From Legionella sp. 515359 (GTDB taxonomy: Bacteria > Pseudomonadota > Gammaproteobacteria > Legionellales > Legionellaceae), in contig JAPCYN010000022.1 in NCBI GenBank assembly GCA_025941565.1, forward strand, positions 1 through 53,995: a stretch of DNA of 53,995 nt, read 5' to 3'. Shown here in pieces: positions 7,163 to 17,218 of this stretch. The first letter of the stretch is position 1, and every line of letters begins with the position of its first letter. The position numbers and the translations under genes are program-made. The notes under the pieces are model-generated. The model saw only the letters and a list, made by a program, of their open reading frames with translations. It searched no databases and was not told the origin of the DNA.

Positions 7163-10024
7163 ATGTTAGTGATGAAGGATTGCGCTATTGAGCCAGGCGA
7201 TATTTTGTTTGTTGTCTCAAGCAGCAGTAAACCTTGGGTACGCTTAAAACAGGCCGCTCAATCACTAACGACCGCCGGCAACAAACATGGACATAGAGAA
7301 GTCATTACCGTCTTTGTTTGTACTGCTAAAAATAAATATGGTGTCATTTGCCATAATTATGAACGACAACTCTCCATATCAACAGAAACATTTATTAAAA
7401 ATCTCCAAGAAAAAACTATAGAAGAATTGACAACCTTACTTCTAGATTACTGTAATAAAGAGTTCATGCCAGTCCAAATAAAAAAGGCACTCGAGGGAGG
7501 TGCTCCGTGGATGAGGCAATTGGCTGCTAAAATGACTGGAAGCGAGGGTTCAGATGTATTAATCGAACGATTCCTTGCCGCATCTCATGAGAGTAAAGTA
7601 AAACTAATTGAGTTACTGGTTACATTCTGGCGTGCCTCAGGGCAAGCAGAAATTCTTCCTGTAGTTAATTCAAGCTTATTAGTCTTCAAACATACTGACA
7701 GCAAACAAAGACAGGAATTCCTTGCTGCGTATCAGGAACAAGTTAAAGTGACTCAGCAGTTTCATGCTCAAGGAAAAAGCCGTACCAGCTTGTGGGCGGT
7801 GATTAAATCTCTTTTTCAATGGTCAAGCCAGCAGGATAAAAAGGACAGGGAAAAAATTGCGCCTTCTGATGCAACTTTTTGTTCGCGCAATGTAATGCAA
7901 GTTTTAAATCAGGTTAATCCCAATCTTGTAAACAGAGGAAGACATGTCCTACCAAAAACCTTGGAGGCAGGTCTTCGTGAAGCGACGAAAAGTAAAAAAC
8001 AAGTTGAAGATACTGCAAATCAGGAGCAGTTCGATGATTTTGAAGCAATGGTTGCAGCGCAGGAACAATTTCTACCTCCTTTCAGATTGCAAATTTTACC
8101 TGCAACGGGCAAGGAATTGATGAGCACATTATTGGCAACAGTAGATAAAGAAATTCAGCGCATTGAAACCAAACGATGGCCCAACGAAAGAGATAGAAAA
8201 AAAGCATCTGATTTGAAACTACTTCTTTTGCCTTTTCGTGATCCAAAATATCAAAAGTACCCCATTGATGTGCAGGTTGATGTGGCTTTAAAACTTATTG
8301 CAACCTTGCTTCCGGTACTGCAAAGAAAAACAGGTTTATTGGGTGCATGGTTCTCAGCAACTTCTTATGCCAATGTGAGAGCATATGCGCGTACCCAAGG
8401 TATTTTTGATGGAGATATTCGTGAAGCAATGGAGAAGCTAAAGAGTAATCCTTCGACCGATATAGAAGAGATGCAAGAAGAAACAGTTAAGAGTCCTGAA
8501 CCATTACCTACAGGGCAAATTTATATTTTTTCTGATTGGTCATTTTCCAGTTGGCCAACAAATAAACGTGAGTTTATGTTAGAACATATGATGGGATTGC
8601 TTGCTGCAGGACATGAGTTATATCTCTGGGAAAATGGACAATTGGTGAAAGAGAGCAAAGAGTCCTTAAAGAGTACGATTTATGGGGAAGATTTTGATGA
8701 TTTGCTGGCATCTAAATTAAAACCGGCAACTCGCGCCACAGTGCTTGTGCAAGCACAACATCAGCAATTAAATACAGCACAAATACACTTTCTTGATTAT
8801 AAAGTCTCCCAAGAATTAGCAGAGGATCATCAATCCATTGAAACACACCTTAATCAGGTAGCACCGATATTTTCGCCCAACCTGGATGCATATCATTTGA
8901 ACCACACGAAACAAATGATTATTGATGTTGAATTAGCAAATTCTGAGTATGGCGAAAGAGAGCAATTAGAGTTACAGAAGCTGAAAAAGCGTATCATTAC
9001 CCAGAAAGAGACCCAACAAAAAACCTATCAAAGTGGGGTTGATACCAAGGCTTTTGTATCTCAACTTCAATATAGAAAGCCAATATTTAAACCCGTTGAT
9101 TTACTGACGTTTACACCATCTACCAAGTATTACCGTGACGAAGTATATTCCGATTTGGTGATTCATGAAAATCCCGCTTCGCCATTCCAATATTTTGAAT
9201 TAATGGGAATGAATGCCACTAAAAATCTGATTGAACGTAAATATGAGTTTCATCCTGAAGGTCTAACAGAAAAACTAATTAAAAAAAGAAAAACTGAATC
9301 AAAACTCGTTCTCTTTGAAGGAAAAAAGAAATTGAGTTTGACCGAAAATTGGCAGGCTTTGCCCTCTTTGCATCCTGGCGAAACCTTGCTGGATATTGCA
9401 ATTAGAGGATTAAAAAAAGATGATTTTAAAATAAAGTATTCTAAAGAAAATCATTTGTATTATATTCGTATGCTCAAACCCACGACAGAGCCTAAGGAAG
9501 TCTTTTGTAATATATTGCTACGCATGCCTAAAGGGTATAGAGCAAATCCTGTTTTTAACACTTTGGCTGCTCATCCTGAGCATCAAGAGATACATCGTTT
9601 ATTAATGAAGTACCTTAAGTTTGGCAAAGATTATGGAAAATTACGCAATTCCATTGGGAGCACGGTTCATAATGGTCATGAGTATCTTAATGAAGCAAGG
9701 AAATTAGGTGTTGCCAGTTGTCGCTTAAGAGCAATTGCCTTTAAGGAGGAAATGCATCGTTTATATCCAGAGGTTCCTGTCTCTATTGCTGTTAATTCGG
9801 GCCATTGCTTTATTGAAATGGAGTTGGATGGTCAATGGGAGAGATATTGTCTGGGTGGATATAGGGATACCCCAAGTTTGATGGAATCAGTTAGGGAAGA
9901 TACCTTGATGTCATTAGGAGCAGATTCTAAAAAACATCGATTCTTTATTGAAAAAGCGAAACCGCCAGTCGATGCCCCTGTTGAGGAAGAGTTTATTAAC
10001 CATTTTGATTCGTCTTTAAAATAA
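7163..10024 (+). CDS. Large protein of unknown function with a possible C-terminal transglutaminase/papain-like domain; candidate effector
   Basis: The protein has 953 residues with no signal peptide or clear membrane span. The N-terminus opens with EPGDILFVVS, then KHGHREVITVF and a Cys-His pair (VICHNYE). This faintly resembles the start of permuted NlpC/P60 (YiiX-like) enzymes. The middle is helical and lysine/glutamate-rich. Near the C-terminus Cys853 (GVASCRLRA), His881 (NSGHCFIEME) and Asp902 follow the Cys-His-Asp order and spacing of transglutaminase-like folds, with Trp892 in the usual place after the His strand. The last 15 residues include a Glu cluster (PVEEEF), as in E-block Dot/Icm secretion signals. 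GGGAG lies 6 bases before the ATG. Function and catalysis are inference. Confidence 0.8.
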   Translation: MLVMKDCAIEPGDILFVVSSSSKPWVRLKQAAQSLTTAGNKHGHREVITVFVCTAKNKYGVICHNYERQLSISTETFIKNLQEKTIEELTTLLLDYCNKEFMPVQIKKALEGGAPWMRQLAAKMTGSEGSDVLIERFLAASHESKVKLIELLVTFWRASGQAEILPVVNSSLLVFKHTDSKQRQEFLAAYQEQVKVTQQFHAQGKSRTSLWAVIKSLFQWSSQQDKKDREKIAPSDATFCSRNVMQVLNQVNPNLVNRGRHVLPKTLEAGLREATKSKKQVEDTANQEQFDDFEAMVAAQEQFLPPFRLQILPATGKELMSTLLATVDKEIQRIETKRWPNERDRKKASDLKLLLLPFRDPKYQKYPIDVQVDVALKLIATLLPVLQRKTGLLGAWFSATSYANVRAYARTQGIFDGDIREAMEKLKSNPSTDIEEMQEETVKSPEPLPTGQIYIFSDWSFSSWPTNKREFMLEHMMGLLAAGHELYLWENGQLVKESKESLKSTIYGEDFDDLLASKLKPATRATVLVQAQHQQLNTAQIHFLDYKVSQELAEDHQSIETHLNQVAPIFSPNLDAYHLNHTKQMIIDVELANSEYGEREQLELQKLKKRIITQKETQQKTYQSGVDTKAFVSQLQYRKPIFKPVDLLTFTPSTKYYRDEVYSDLVIHENPASPFQYFELMGMNATKNLIERKYEFHPEGLTEKLIKKRKTESKLVLFEGKKKLSLTENWQALPSLHPGETLLDIAIRGLKKDDFKIKYSKENHLYYIRMLKPTTEPKEVFCNILLRMPKGYRANPVFNTLAAHPEHQEIHRLLMKYLKFGKDYGKLRNSIGSTVHNGHEYLNEARKLGVASCRLRAIAFKEEMHRLYPEVPVSIAVNSGHCFIEMELDGQWERYCLGGYRDTPSLMESVREDTLMSLGADSKKHRFFIEKAKPPVDAPVEEEFINHFDSSLK

Positions 10025-10360
10025 GAGACGTTGGTTTTGATATGAACTTATGTGAGCGAAAGTATAAAAATCGAGATAAGGATTATTTAAAGCAGGACAT
10101 AATGATTCATCCTCTTTGAGGCGATTGAAGTTTCGGCTGTGATTAAACGTGCGGTTAAAAGTTTCACCGCCCCGCTTGCGGCAACTGCATTATCATCGTA
10201 ACCGGTAATTACCATTTCATGAGCTGCCTCGATATGCTCAACGCCTTTTAATATCAACAAGTGCGTTGACTTGATTTTAGCGTGAATGAGTAGATGACGA
10301 TGTCTTTATTAAGATTTATCGAATGGTTACAATAGGTTAAAAATTGGGGGCTATAGGGAT
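10025..10360. other. 336-bp intergenic stretch with no intact gene
   Basis: No intact gene, RNA or clear repeat is visible. On the minus strand a frame without stops (10087-10305) has protein-like composition and is listed separately. The promoter of the downstream permease gene should lie in the right-hand part, but I could not pick out a convincing pair of hexamers. Confidence 0.6.
10087..10305 (-). pseudogene. Possible gene remnant (72-codon open frame without a proper start)
   Basis: Reading the minus strand, a frame runs open from 10305 to a TAA at 10087-10089. The peptide has a natural look, for example KSTHLLILKGVEHIEAAHEM and NAVAASGAVKLLTARL, with an amphipathic helical pattern. No ATG is present near its beginning: the first ATG is at 10215, leaving only 42 residues, and TTG codons occur at 10260 and 10257. 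I recognise no family. The best reading is the end of a decayed gene, though a short real gene with a TTG start is possible. Confidence 0.35.
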
Positions 10361-12238
10361 ATGTCATTAATCGATAAAATCTTAGGAAAACCTCTTCCTT
10401 TAAAGTCTAAGAAAAAGCAAGAATTGTCAGTATTAACCGGGGTTCCTGCGCTGGGATTAGATGCAATGGCTTCCACAGCTTATGGGCCAGAAGCTGCACT
10501 TACCGTGTTGTTACCCGCAGGAGTAATCGGCTTACACTATTTTTTTACTCTCTCTCTCTTGGTGGTTCTTGTTCTTATGTCTTTGTATTTTTCTTATTTA
10601 CAAACAACTGCAGCATATCCGGGAGGAGGTGGCGCTTATGTTGTGGCCAGTGATAATTTAGGCAAAAAATATGGTTTAGGGGCGGCGATTTCCTTAATAC
10701 TTGATTATTTATTGAATGTTACCGTTGGTATATCTGCGGGCGTAGGTGCTATAGTATCGGCAATCCCTGCGTTGCAACCCTACACACTTACATTGTGTCT
10801 TGTGATCTTACTCATGCTTACGGTAATTAATCTGCGAGGAATTCGCGAAACGGGAACACTTTTTTTAATTCCGGTAATTATTTTTATGCTCTGCATGTTA
10901 ATTGCTCTATTTATTGGATTAGGAGAGGTCTGGGTTAGTGGTGGACATCCACCGCCGCTAAATAACCCAACAAAATTACAAACGAACGTAACAGAAACAT
11001 TAACGTTTTGGATGGTGTTAACCGCCTTTGCAAATGGTTTAACTGCGATGACAGGAGTCGAGGCAGTGAGTAATGCAGTACCTTTATTTCGCAAACCGAC
11101 AGTTAAAAATGCTCAATGGACATTGACCCTAATTGTGGGCACGCTGGCTTTGTTTTTAATACTCATTGGTTATCTTTGCCCTGCATATCACATTGTCGCC
11201 ATGGATCAGAATCATCCAGGGTATCAAACCATACTGTCGCAATTAGTTGAAGCGACTACAGGGAAAGGTGTTTTTTACTATATTTCGATTGTCAGTATTT
11301 TTATTGTTCTTGCTTATTCGGCACAAACCAGTTTTACGGGTTTCCCTAGAGTATGTCGTTTACTGGCTGAAGATAATTATCTGCCTTATTTCTTTGCTGA
11401 ACGCGGTAGACGCTTGGTTTTCTCAGTTGGCATTATTATTTTGGCAATTTTTTCTGGTGCTATTTTGGTTGCTTTTAAAGGAATCACGAATAATTTGATT
11501 CCGTTATTTGCTGTTGGTGCTTTTAGTGCTTTTCTCTTTTCCCAGATTGGGATGGTCGTGTATTGGTTGCGTAAGGAAAATCGTCAATTTCGATATAAAT
11601 GGGGGGTGAATGCATTGGGGGCCGTAATAACTGCAATCGCCCTTGTTATTATTATCATCACAAAATTTATAGAAGGAGCATGGATAATTGTTTTTCTTGC
11701 ACCTGCATTAGCATTTTTAATGCATCGTATTAAACGTCATTATGAAAAAATTGCTCATCAAATTGAAAATCCAATAAAAATAAATCCTCGTTCACTAAAA
11801 AGACCTGTAGTCATTATTCCAATACATGGTTTGGATTTAATTGCAGAAAAAGCGATTCAATTTGGAATGCTACTTTCGGATGATATAACGGCGGTTTTTA
11901 TTGATGCAGGATATGAAGACGTTGAGCGTTTGCAACAGCTTTGGCATGAAAAAATTGAAATGCCAGCTAAAAAAGCTGATAAAGGGATTCCTAAGCTGGA
12001 AATTATTCAATCTCCATATCGGCGTATTTATAAACCATTATTAAATTTTGTGGATAAAGTAAGAAAAGAGAGGAAAAATAGGCTTATTGCTCTTATTATA
12101 CCTGAACTAGTAGAGCCTAAATGGTATGAGTACTTGCTACACAATATCCATGCTCCAGGATTACGAGCGTTACTGTTTTTGAAGCGGGATCCTCGTACGA
12201 TTGTTATTACCATCCCTTGGTATTTACGTGAAAAATAA
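10361..12238 (+). CDS. APC-superfamily amino acid/cation permease with a C-terminal cytoplasmic domain
   Basis: This is a 625-residue inner-membrane transporter. The N-terminus is soluble, followed from about residue 30 by roughly twelve hydrophobic helices. The first helix has the unwound-type motif of APC transporters (ALGLDAMASTAYGPEA), and YPGGGGAY lies in the third. After about residue 470 comes a soluble domain of some 150 residues (RPVVIIPIHGLDLIAEK onward), with alternating strands and helices like a universal-stress-protein fold. Family members transport amino acids or potassium; the substrate here cannot be told from sequence. A PAP2 phosphatase gene follows after 10 bases, so the two may form an operon. 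Confidence 0.88.
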   Translation: MSLIDKILGKPLPLKSKKKQELSVLTGVPALGLDAMASTAYGPEAALTVLLPAGVIGLHYFFTLSLLVVLVLMSLYFSYLQTTAAYPGGGGAYVVASDNLGKKYGLGAAISLILDYLLNVTVGISAGVGAIVSAIPALQPYTLTLCLVILLMLTVINLRGIRETGTLFLIPVIIFMLCMLIALFIGLGEVWVSGGHPPPLNNPTKLQTNVTETLTFWMVLTAFANGLTAMTGVEAVSNAVPLFRKPTVKNAQWTLTLIVGTLALFLILIGYLCPAYHIVAMDQNHPGYQTILSQLVEATTGKGVFYYISIVSIFIVLAYSAQTSFTGFPRVCRLLAEDNYLPYFFAERGRRLVFSVGIIILAIFSGAILVAFKGITNNLIPLFAVGAFSAFLFSQIGMVVYWLRKENRQFRYKWGVNALGAVITAIALVIIIITKFIEGAWIIVFLAPALAFLMHRIKRHYEKIAHQIENPIKINPRSLKRPVVIIPIHGLDLIAEKAIQFGMLLSDDITAVFIDAGYEDVERLQQLWHEKIEMPAKKADKGIPKLEIIQSPYRRIYKPLLNFVDKVRKERKNRLIALIIPELVEPKWYEYLLHNIHAPGLRALLFLKRDPRTIVITIPWYLREK

Positions 12239-12248
12239 GGATTGACAG

Positions 12249-12899
12249 ATGACACAATTTGAAAAGCTATTTAATTTTATGAAGAAACCCTGGGTTATTA
12301 TTCTTTATGCAATTTTGGTTATTTTAGCCTATTATTTTATAGACCAACCTTTGGCAACCTATTTCTATCAGTTGGATCTGAGAACCAAGATGCCCCTTTT
12401 GGGAGTACTGACTGCTTTGGGTAAATGGATTGCTTATGTCCTTTTGTTTTTTATTGCTGGGTTGTATTTTCGATACATACAAGTTAATACTGTTTATGAA
12501 GCTCGAGCTTGGTATTTACTGGGCTGTGTGCTTTTAGCCAATTTGGTTTGTTTGGTGTTGAAGGTAACTTTGAGTCGTGCTCGTCCTGACTTATTGTTTT
12601 CAAGTAATGAATTCGGATTTTATTGGTTTAAATTGAGTTCAGACTATTGGTCTTTGCCTTCAGGACACACAACAACGGTTATCAGTTTGGCAGTAGGATT
12701 AGGAATGTTTGTTCCTCGATATTTTTATGTTTTGCTTGTTGCTGCCTTTTTTATTGTTGTATCAAGAATTTTGTTATGCTTTCACTATTTGAGCGATGTA
12801 ATGAGCGCATTTTATATAAGCCTGTTAGTTGTTGGCTTTTTTACTGAATATATTAAACGGAAGAATTGGTTCAATAAAATGGATTGTACTATGCGATAA
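12249..12899 (+). CDS. PAP2-family membrane phosphatase
   Basis: This is a 216-residue polytopic membrane protein with all three phosphatase motifs: Lys105 and Arg112-Pro113 (K-x6-RP), PSGH at 137-140, and Ser172-Arg173 with His179 and Asp183 (SR-x5-H-x3-D). Such enzymes remove phosphate from lipid phosphates such as phosphatidic acid, phosphatidylglycerol phosphate or undecaprenyl pyrophosphate on the periplasmic face. The substrate is not determined by the sequence. It begins 10 bases after the APC permease gene with AAGGA upstream, so cotranscription is likely. Confidence 0.9.
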   Translation: MTQFEKLFNFMKKPWVIILYAILVILAYYFIDQPLATYFYQLDLRTKMPLLGVLTALGKWIAYVLLFFIAGLYFRYIQVNTVYEARAWYLLGCVLLANLVCLVLKVTLSRARPDLLFSSNEFGFYWFKLSSDYWSLPSGHTTTVISLAVGLGMFVPRYFYVLLVAAFFIVVSRILLCFHYLSDVMSAFYISLLVVGFFTEYIKRKNWFNKMDCTMR

Positions 12900-12964
12900 C
12901 TGAATTCAGAAAGTTACCGAGTTTTAGCAGTATCGATCCTTAATAGCCAATCAAGGGAGAGGTT

Positions 12965-14218
12965 ATGACAATAGAGACTGAATTAAAAACTCTGGTTAGC
13001 ATCTATGCCAGTTATGATGAAGAAAAAAAATGTTATATCAGTGATTTGAATACGGAGGCACTTTTACGGCTGGATGCTGACTTTATTAAATTAATTAATA
13101 AATTGTTGCTAAAGGATGGTCCAGATAAAGTAAAAATAAAAAAAAATTATAAAATTTTATCCTTAAGTTTTCATCCTGATCTTAGAGAAAAATTCAGTTC
13201 AGAAGCTAAATGGATTGAGAGTAATTTATCTGAAAATCGCAATGATGGGGCTTGTTTTAAAACATTAACCCTCTGCTATGGCAAGTTAACTTCGCCTCAG
13301 GATTTTAAACCGATTCAATTTGATGAAATTACTACACGAGAAGATCTGAAAAAATGGTTGGAAAATTTAAAAAATACTTCGAGAACGTTTACAGAGCGTA
13401 ATTTTTATGTAGGTCTTCTAGGGGTACTTGATCAATCAACGGGGTATTTTAATGAAGTAGGGAAAATAAAGCCAAAGGGAATCCGCGCTTTAATTTCATT
13501 TCTTCCCATGGTTTTTATTAGTTTCAGTACTTTTGTTTTTGCTGAAGAATTATTCGCTGTATATGCTCTTTATTTTGCATTATTAAAGAGCGGACAATTT
13601 ATGGAAAGCAGTAATTCAAAAGAGTTACGAAGTCTTGGGAGTACCTTGCAAAAAATTACGGTGGTTTCCGCTACGACAACGACTACCTTATTAGTTCGTT
13701 TAGTCGAAATGACTTTTTGGGCATCTCGACAGTGCTATGCAGTGAGTTTGCAAATAGGTTCTACTCTTTTAACCCCTTTAATTTGTGCTTCGTCTGAAGT
13801 GAACGCTGATAACGCAACAGCAGATGAAAATTTATGCCGCGATCTCATTCTTGCAAGTCAAAATCTCAGTACTCGTGATAATTTTAAAACACCACAATTA
13901 AAAATGATTGCAGCACCAATCGAATCGTATCTTGGAATATTAGAACAGCAATTTTTTAGAAACTGGAGAGCAGGAGGAGGGAAGCATCGCGCATTGGATG
14001 CATTTTTACTTAGAATGCGTGTTATCGATAAAGACGATGAATTGAAGATTGATGAAAAAATTGCAAAAGCTCAAGAGGCACTGGAATTAGTTAAAAAAAA
14101 CCCCAATGTTTATACTGATGGAGGAAAAACTGCCTTGGCAGTTGACCGAGCTGAGCGTGTGATTAGTCTGCTAAAAGATGATTCTGGGATGCAGATTGCT
14201 TTATTAGGTATGCCCTAG
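12965..14218 (+). CDS. J-domain-like membrane protein of unknown function; candidate effector
   Basis: The protein has 417 residues. An N-terminal helical region carries YKILSLSFHPDLR, with His-Pro-Asp at 70-72, the hallmark of DnaJ J-domains. It is followed by a helix ending in a YGKL block, as in degenerate J-like domains of Legionella proteins. Two hydrophobic hairpin-like regions follow at about residues 175-207 and 232-272, then a soluble helical C-terminus. The ribosome site is strong (AAGGGAGAGGTTATG). No zinc-finger or client-binding domain of true DnaJ is present. A role in recruiting a host or bacterial Hsp70 to a membrane is a guess. The C-terminus lacks a Glu cluster. Confidence 0.75.
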   Translation: MTIETELKTLVSIYASYDEEKKCYISDLNTEALLRLDADFIKLINKLLLKDGPDKVKIKKNYKILSLSFHPDLREKFSSEAKWIESNLSENRNDGACFKTLTLCYGKLTSPQDFKPIQFDEITTREDLKKWLENLKNTSRTFTERNFYVGLLGVLDQSTGYFNEVGKIKPKGIRALISFLPMVFISFSTFVFAEELFAVYALYFALLKSGQFMESSNSKELRSLGSTLQKITVVSATTTTTLLVRLVEMTFWASRQCYAVSLQIGSTLLTPLICASSEVNADNATADENLCRDLILASQNLSTRDNFKTPQLKMIAAPIESYLGILEQQFFRNWRAGGGKHRALDAFLLRMRVIDKDDELKIDEKIAKAQEALELVKKNPNVYTDGGKTALAVDRAERVISLLKDDSGMQIALLGMP

Positions 14219-14383
14219 ATTTTTTAATATTTTAAAGGCTTGGAACCTTATTTCATGCTAAATTTAAAGGCGTTATACTGATGACGATACAGTTGTTGAA
14301 TTCAGGTTAAATAGAAATACCCCTTGAATTTGGCACGGTATCTCTGGCAAGATGCGGTTGTTTTGATTATCCAGTGAGGAATT

Positions 14384-15133
14384 ATGAAAATTCTCGTGGC
14401 AGTGAAGCGTGTAATCGATCCTTATGTCAAAATTCGGGTCAAATCGGACCATTCCGGAGTTGAAACACAAAATATTAAAATGGCAATGAATCCCTTCGAT
14501 GAAATTGCAGTAGAAGAGGCATTACGTTTACGCGAAAAAAACTGGGCTACTGAAGTAGTAGCAGTCAGTATTGGCGGAGACAGTTCTCAAGAAACGTTGC
14601 GACATGCTTTGGCATTAGGGGCGGACAGAGCCATTTTGATTCATACTGAAGATTCGTTAGAAAGCCTTAACATCGCAAAAATATTAAAAAAGATTATCGA
14701 TGATGAAAAACCCGATTTAGTGTTGATGGGCAAGCAAGCTATTGATGGTGATAATAATCAAACACCACAAATGTTGGCTGCTTTATTAAACTGGCCGCAG
14801 GCTACCTATGCTTCCAAAATCGAAGCAATGAGCGACCATCTTCAAGTAACTCGTGAAATTGACGGGGGGCTTGAGACAATAAGTGTCCATTTACCTGCCG
14901 TAGTGAGTACGGATTTACGCTTGAATGAACCACGATATGCCAGCCTTCCCAATATTATGAAAGCCAAAAAGAAACCTTTGGATGTCAAGGAGGTGAATAG
15001 CTTGGGAGTGTCACTTAAAAAACACCTTGAGGTATTAAATGTTACTGCACCTTCTGCTCGCAGTGGTGGAGTGAAGGTTGAATCAGTAACTGAGTTATTG
15101 GATAAATTACAGCATGAAGCCAAAGTGCTTTGA
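14384..15133 (+). CDS. etfB: Electron transfer flavoprotein beta subunit EtfB
   Basis: This 249-residue subunit of the soluble electron transfer flavoprotein binds AMP and helps carry electrons from acyl-CoA dehydrogenases to ETF-quinone oxidoreductase. Recognisable features are the N-terminal [27 protein letters not shown] and the family signature around [20 protein letters not shown]. The ATG has GAGGA just upstream. etfA follows after 12 bases. The acyl-CoA dehydrogenase at 52816 is a possible electron donor. Confidence 0.95.
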   Translation: MKILVAVKRVIDPYVKIRVKSDHSGVETQNIKMAMNPFDEIAVEEALRLREKNWATEVVAVSIGGDSSQETLRHALALGADRAILIHTEDSLESLNIAKILKKIIDDEKPDLVLMGKQAIDGDNNQTPQMLAALLNWPQATYASKIEAMSDHLQVTREIDGGLETISVHLPAVVSTDLRLNEPRYASLPNIMKAKKKPLDVKEVNSLGVSLKKHLEVLNVTAPSARSGGVKVESVTELLDKLQHEAKVL

Positions 15134-15145
15134 TAAGGGGGAGTG

Positions 15146-16084
15146 ATGAGCACTTTAGTACTCGTTGAACATGATAATCAAGCATTACACCCATCTACTC
15201 GTAATGCTTTAGCTGCAGCATTGGAGTTGGATGATGAACCGACCTTACTTGTTGTTGGACACCAGTGCAAGGCAGTAGCAGAACAGGCCGCAACTCTTGC
15301 TGGAGCACATGCTGTATGGTGCGTTGATAAGCCTTGTTATGAGCATCCTCTGGCAGAGCAAATAGGTGATTTGGTTCTTTCATTTACCCATTCATTTAAG
15401 GCCGTATTAGTGTCTGCCAGCACTTTTGGTAAAAATATCGCACCACGCATTGCCGCACGACTTGATGTGGCTCAAGTTTCCGATGTCAGTAAAATTATTG
15501 ATAAAGATACTTTCGAACACCCAATATATGCTGGTAATGCTATAGAAACTGTACGTGTTCTTGATCCAATAAAAATTTTGACTATTAGAACAACAGCGTT
15601 TAATCCTGTAACTGCAAGCCAGGGTAGTTGTTGTATTGAGCAAATCGATAAGGAGTTTATTGCAAAAGGGAGTCAATTTGTTAAACATGAGCTAAGCAAG
15701 TCTGAACGCCCCGATCTGGGCAGCGCTAAAATTGTTGTTTCTGGTGGAAGAGGACTGCAAAGTGCCGAGAAGTTTAAGTTGATCGACGAATTAGCCGATG
15801 TACTTGGTGCTGCTGTGGGAGCATCCCGTGCTGCTGTAGATGCCGGGTTTGTTCCTAATGATTATCAGGTGGGGCAAACCGGAAGGATAGTTGCACCAAT
15901 GCTTTATATTGCTGTAGGAATTTCTGGAGCAGTACAACATTTGGCAGGGATGAAAGATTCCAAGATTATTGTTGCAATTAATAAGGATGAAGATGCCCCA
16001 ATTTTTCAAATCGCTGACTATGGTTTGGTTGGTGATTTATTTGAGCTCGTGCCACAGTTAATAGCACAATTAAAAAACCGTTAG
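15146..16084 (+). CDS. etfA: Electron transfer flavoprotein alpha subunit EtfA
   Basis: This 312-residue FAD-binding subunit forms the heterodimer with EtfB. The C-terminal FAD domain is clear: [32 protein letters not shown], then [12 protein letters not shown] and [17 protein letters not shown] start at the ATG at 15146, preceded by AAGGGGGAG; a GTG one codon upstream is also possible. etfB lies just before it and ald starts 12 bases after its stop, all in the same direction. Confidence 0.95.
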   Translation: MSTLVLVEHDNQALHPSTRNALAAALELDDEPTLLVVGHQCKAVAEQAATLAGAHAVWCVDKPCYEHPLAEQIGDLVLSFTHSFKAVLVSASTFGKNIAPRIAARLDVAQVSDVSKIIDKDTFEHPIYAGNAIETVRVLDPIKILTIRTTAFNPVTASQGSCCIEQIDKEFIAKGSQFVKHELSKSERPDLGSAKIVVSGGRGLQSAEKFKLIDELADVLGAAVGASRAAVDAGFVPNDYQVGQTGRIVAPMLYIAVGISGAVQHLAGMKDSKIIVAINKDEDAPIFQIADYGLVGDLFELVPQLIAQLKNR

Positions 16085-16096
16085 AGGGGAAAAAGT

Positions 16097-17218
16097 ATGT
16101 TAGTAGGTGTTCCAAAAGAAATTAAACCTCAAGAAAATCGCGTAGGTCTTGTTCCTTCTAGTATTAGGGAAATCATAAGAGTAGGAAGCTCTGCTATAGT
16201 AGAGAAGGGTGCGGGATTGGGAATTGGTATTTCTGATGATGATTATCGACATGCCGGAGCAGAGGTTGTTGATAGCGCAGATGAAGTGTTTTCTAGGGCT
16301 GAACTGATTGTAAAAGTAAAAGAACCTCAACCGATTGAGTGCAAACGTCTTCGTGAAGGTCAAACTTTATTTACCTATTTGCATTTGGCTCCAGATCCTC
16401 ACCAAGCGCGTATGCTTAAAGAGTCTGGAGTTACAGCGATTGCTTATGAAACAGTAACTGAAGAGGGCGGTGGTTTGCCATTGTTGGCCCCTATGTCACA
16501 AGTTGCTGGACGTATGTCCATTCAAGCAGGAGCTCATTGCCTGGAAATGGCTCAAGGTGGTAGTGGTGTTTTGTTAGGTGGTGTCCCTGGTGTGGCCGCG
16601 GCAAATGTAGTGGTTATTGGTGGGGGAGTAGTCGGTACTAATGCAGTGCGGATGGCTATGGGTATGGAAGCACGTGTGACCGTACTGGATCGCTCTTTAC
16701 AACGTTTAAATGAGTTGGATTTCCAGTTTGGTTCTAAAATTAATACGGTTTATTCTACTGCTGATGCCATCGAAAAATATACTACCAGTGCTGATCTGGT
16801 GATCGGTGCAGTGTTAGTACCCGGTGCAGCAGCTCCAAAATTGATGACTCGATCCATGCTTAAATCAATGCGTCCCGGCTCAGTACTGGTCGATGTAGCC
16901 ATTGACCAAGGTGGGTGCTTCGAAACAAGCCGTCCTACAACACATCAAGAACCTACCTATGTTGTCGATAATGTAGTGCATTATTGTGTGGCAAATATGC
17001 CAGGTGCAGTGCCAAGAACATCTACCTTTGCTTTGAATAATGCAACACTACCTTTTGTTTTGAGTATTGTAACTAAAGGTACAAAGTTGGCTTTATTGAA
17101 TGATAAGCATTTACTCAATGGTTTGAATGTTCATCAGGGTAAAATTACTTTTGATGCAGTTGCCCGTGATTTAGACTATGAATACACACCTGCCGATATA
17201 GCATTGGCTGGTCGATAA
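16097..17218 (+). CDS. ald: Alanine dehydrogenase
   Basis: This 373-residue NAD-dependent enzyme interconverts L-alanine with pyruvate and ammonia. The N-terminal [23 protein letters not shown] with the substrate-binding Lys, TYLHLAP with the catalytic His, the NAD motif [11 protein letters not shown] and the Asp in VDVAIDQGG are as in bacterial Ald. It is too short for the alpha subunit of transhydrogenase. GAGGGG precedes the ATG. It follows etfA by 12 bases, which suggests an etfB-etfA-ald operon in a bacterium that uses amino acids as carbon source. Confidence 0.95.
   Translation: MLVGVPKEIKPQENRVGLVPSSIREIIRVGSSAIVEKGAGLGIGISDDDYRHAGAEVVDSADEVFSRAELIVKVKEPQPIECKRLREGQTLFTYLHLAPDPHQARMLKESGVTAIAYETVTEEGGGLPLLAPMSQVAGRMSIQAGAHCLEMAQGGSGVLLGGVPGVAAANVVVIGGGVVGTNAVRMAMGMEARVTVLDRSLQRLNELDFQFGSKINTVYSTADAIEKYTTSADLVIGAVLVPGAAAPKLMTRSMLKSMRPGSVLVDVAIDQGGCFETSRPTTHQEPTYVVDNVVHYCVANMPGAVPRTSTFALNNATLPFVLSIVTKGTKLALLNDKHLLNGLNVHQGKITFDAVARDLDYEYTPADIALAGR

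Noticed and set aside
15407-16009. Minus-strand open frames opposite etfA
   Set aside because: They mirror the conserved etfA reading frame and show no protein-like pattern; shadows of a real gene.
16097-17218. NAD(P) transhydrogenase alpha subunit instead of alanine dehydrogenase
   Set aside because: The length (373) and absence of a membrane region and of a pntB neighbour fit Ald.
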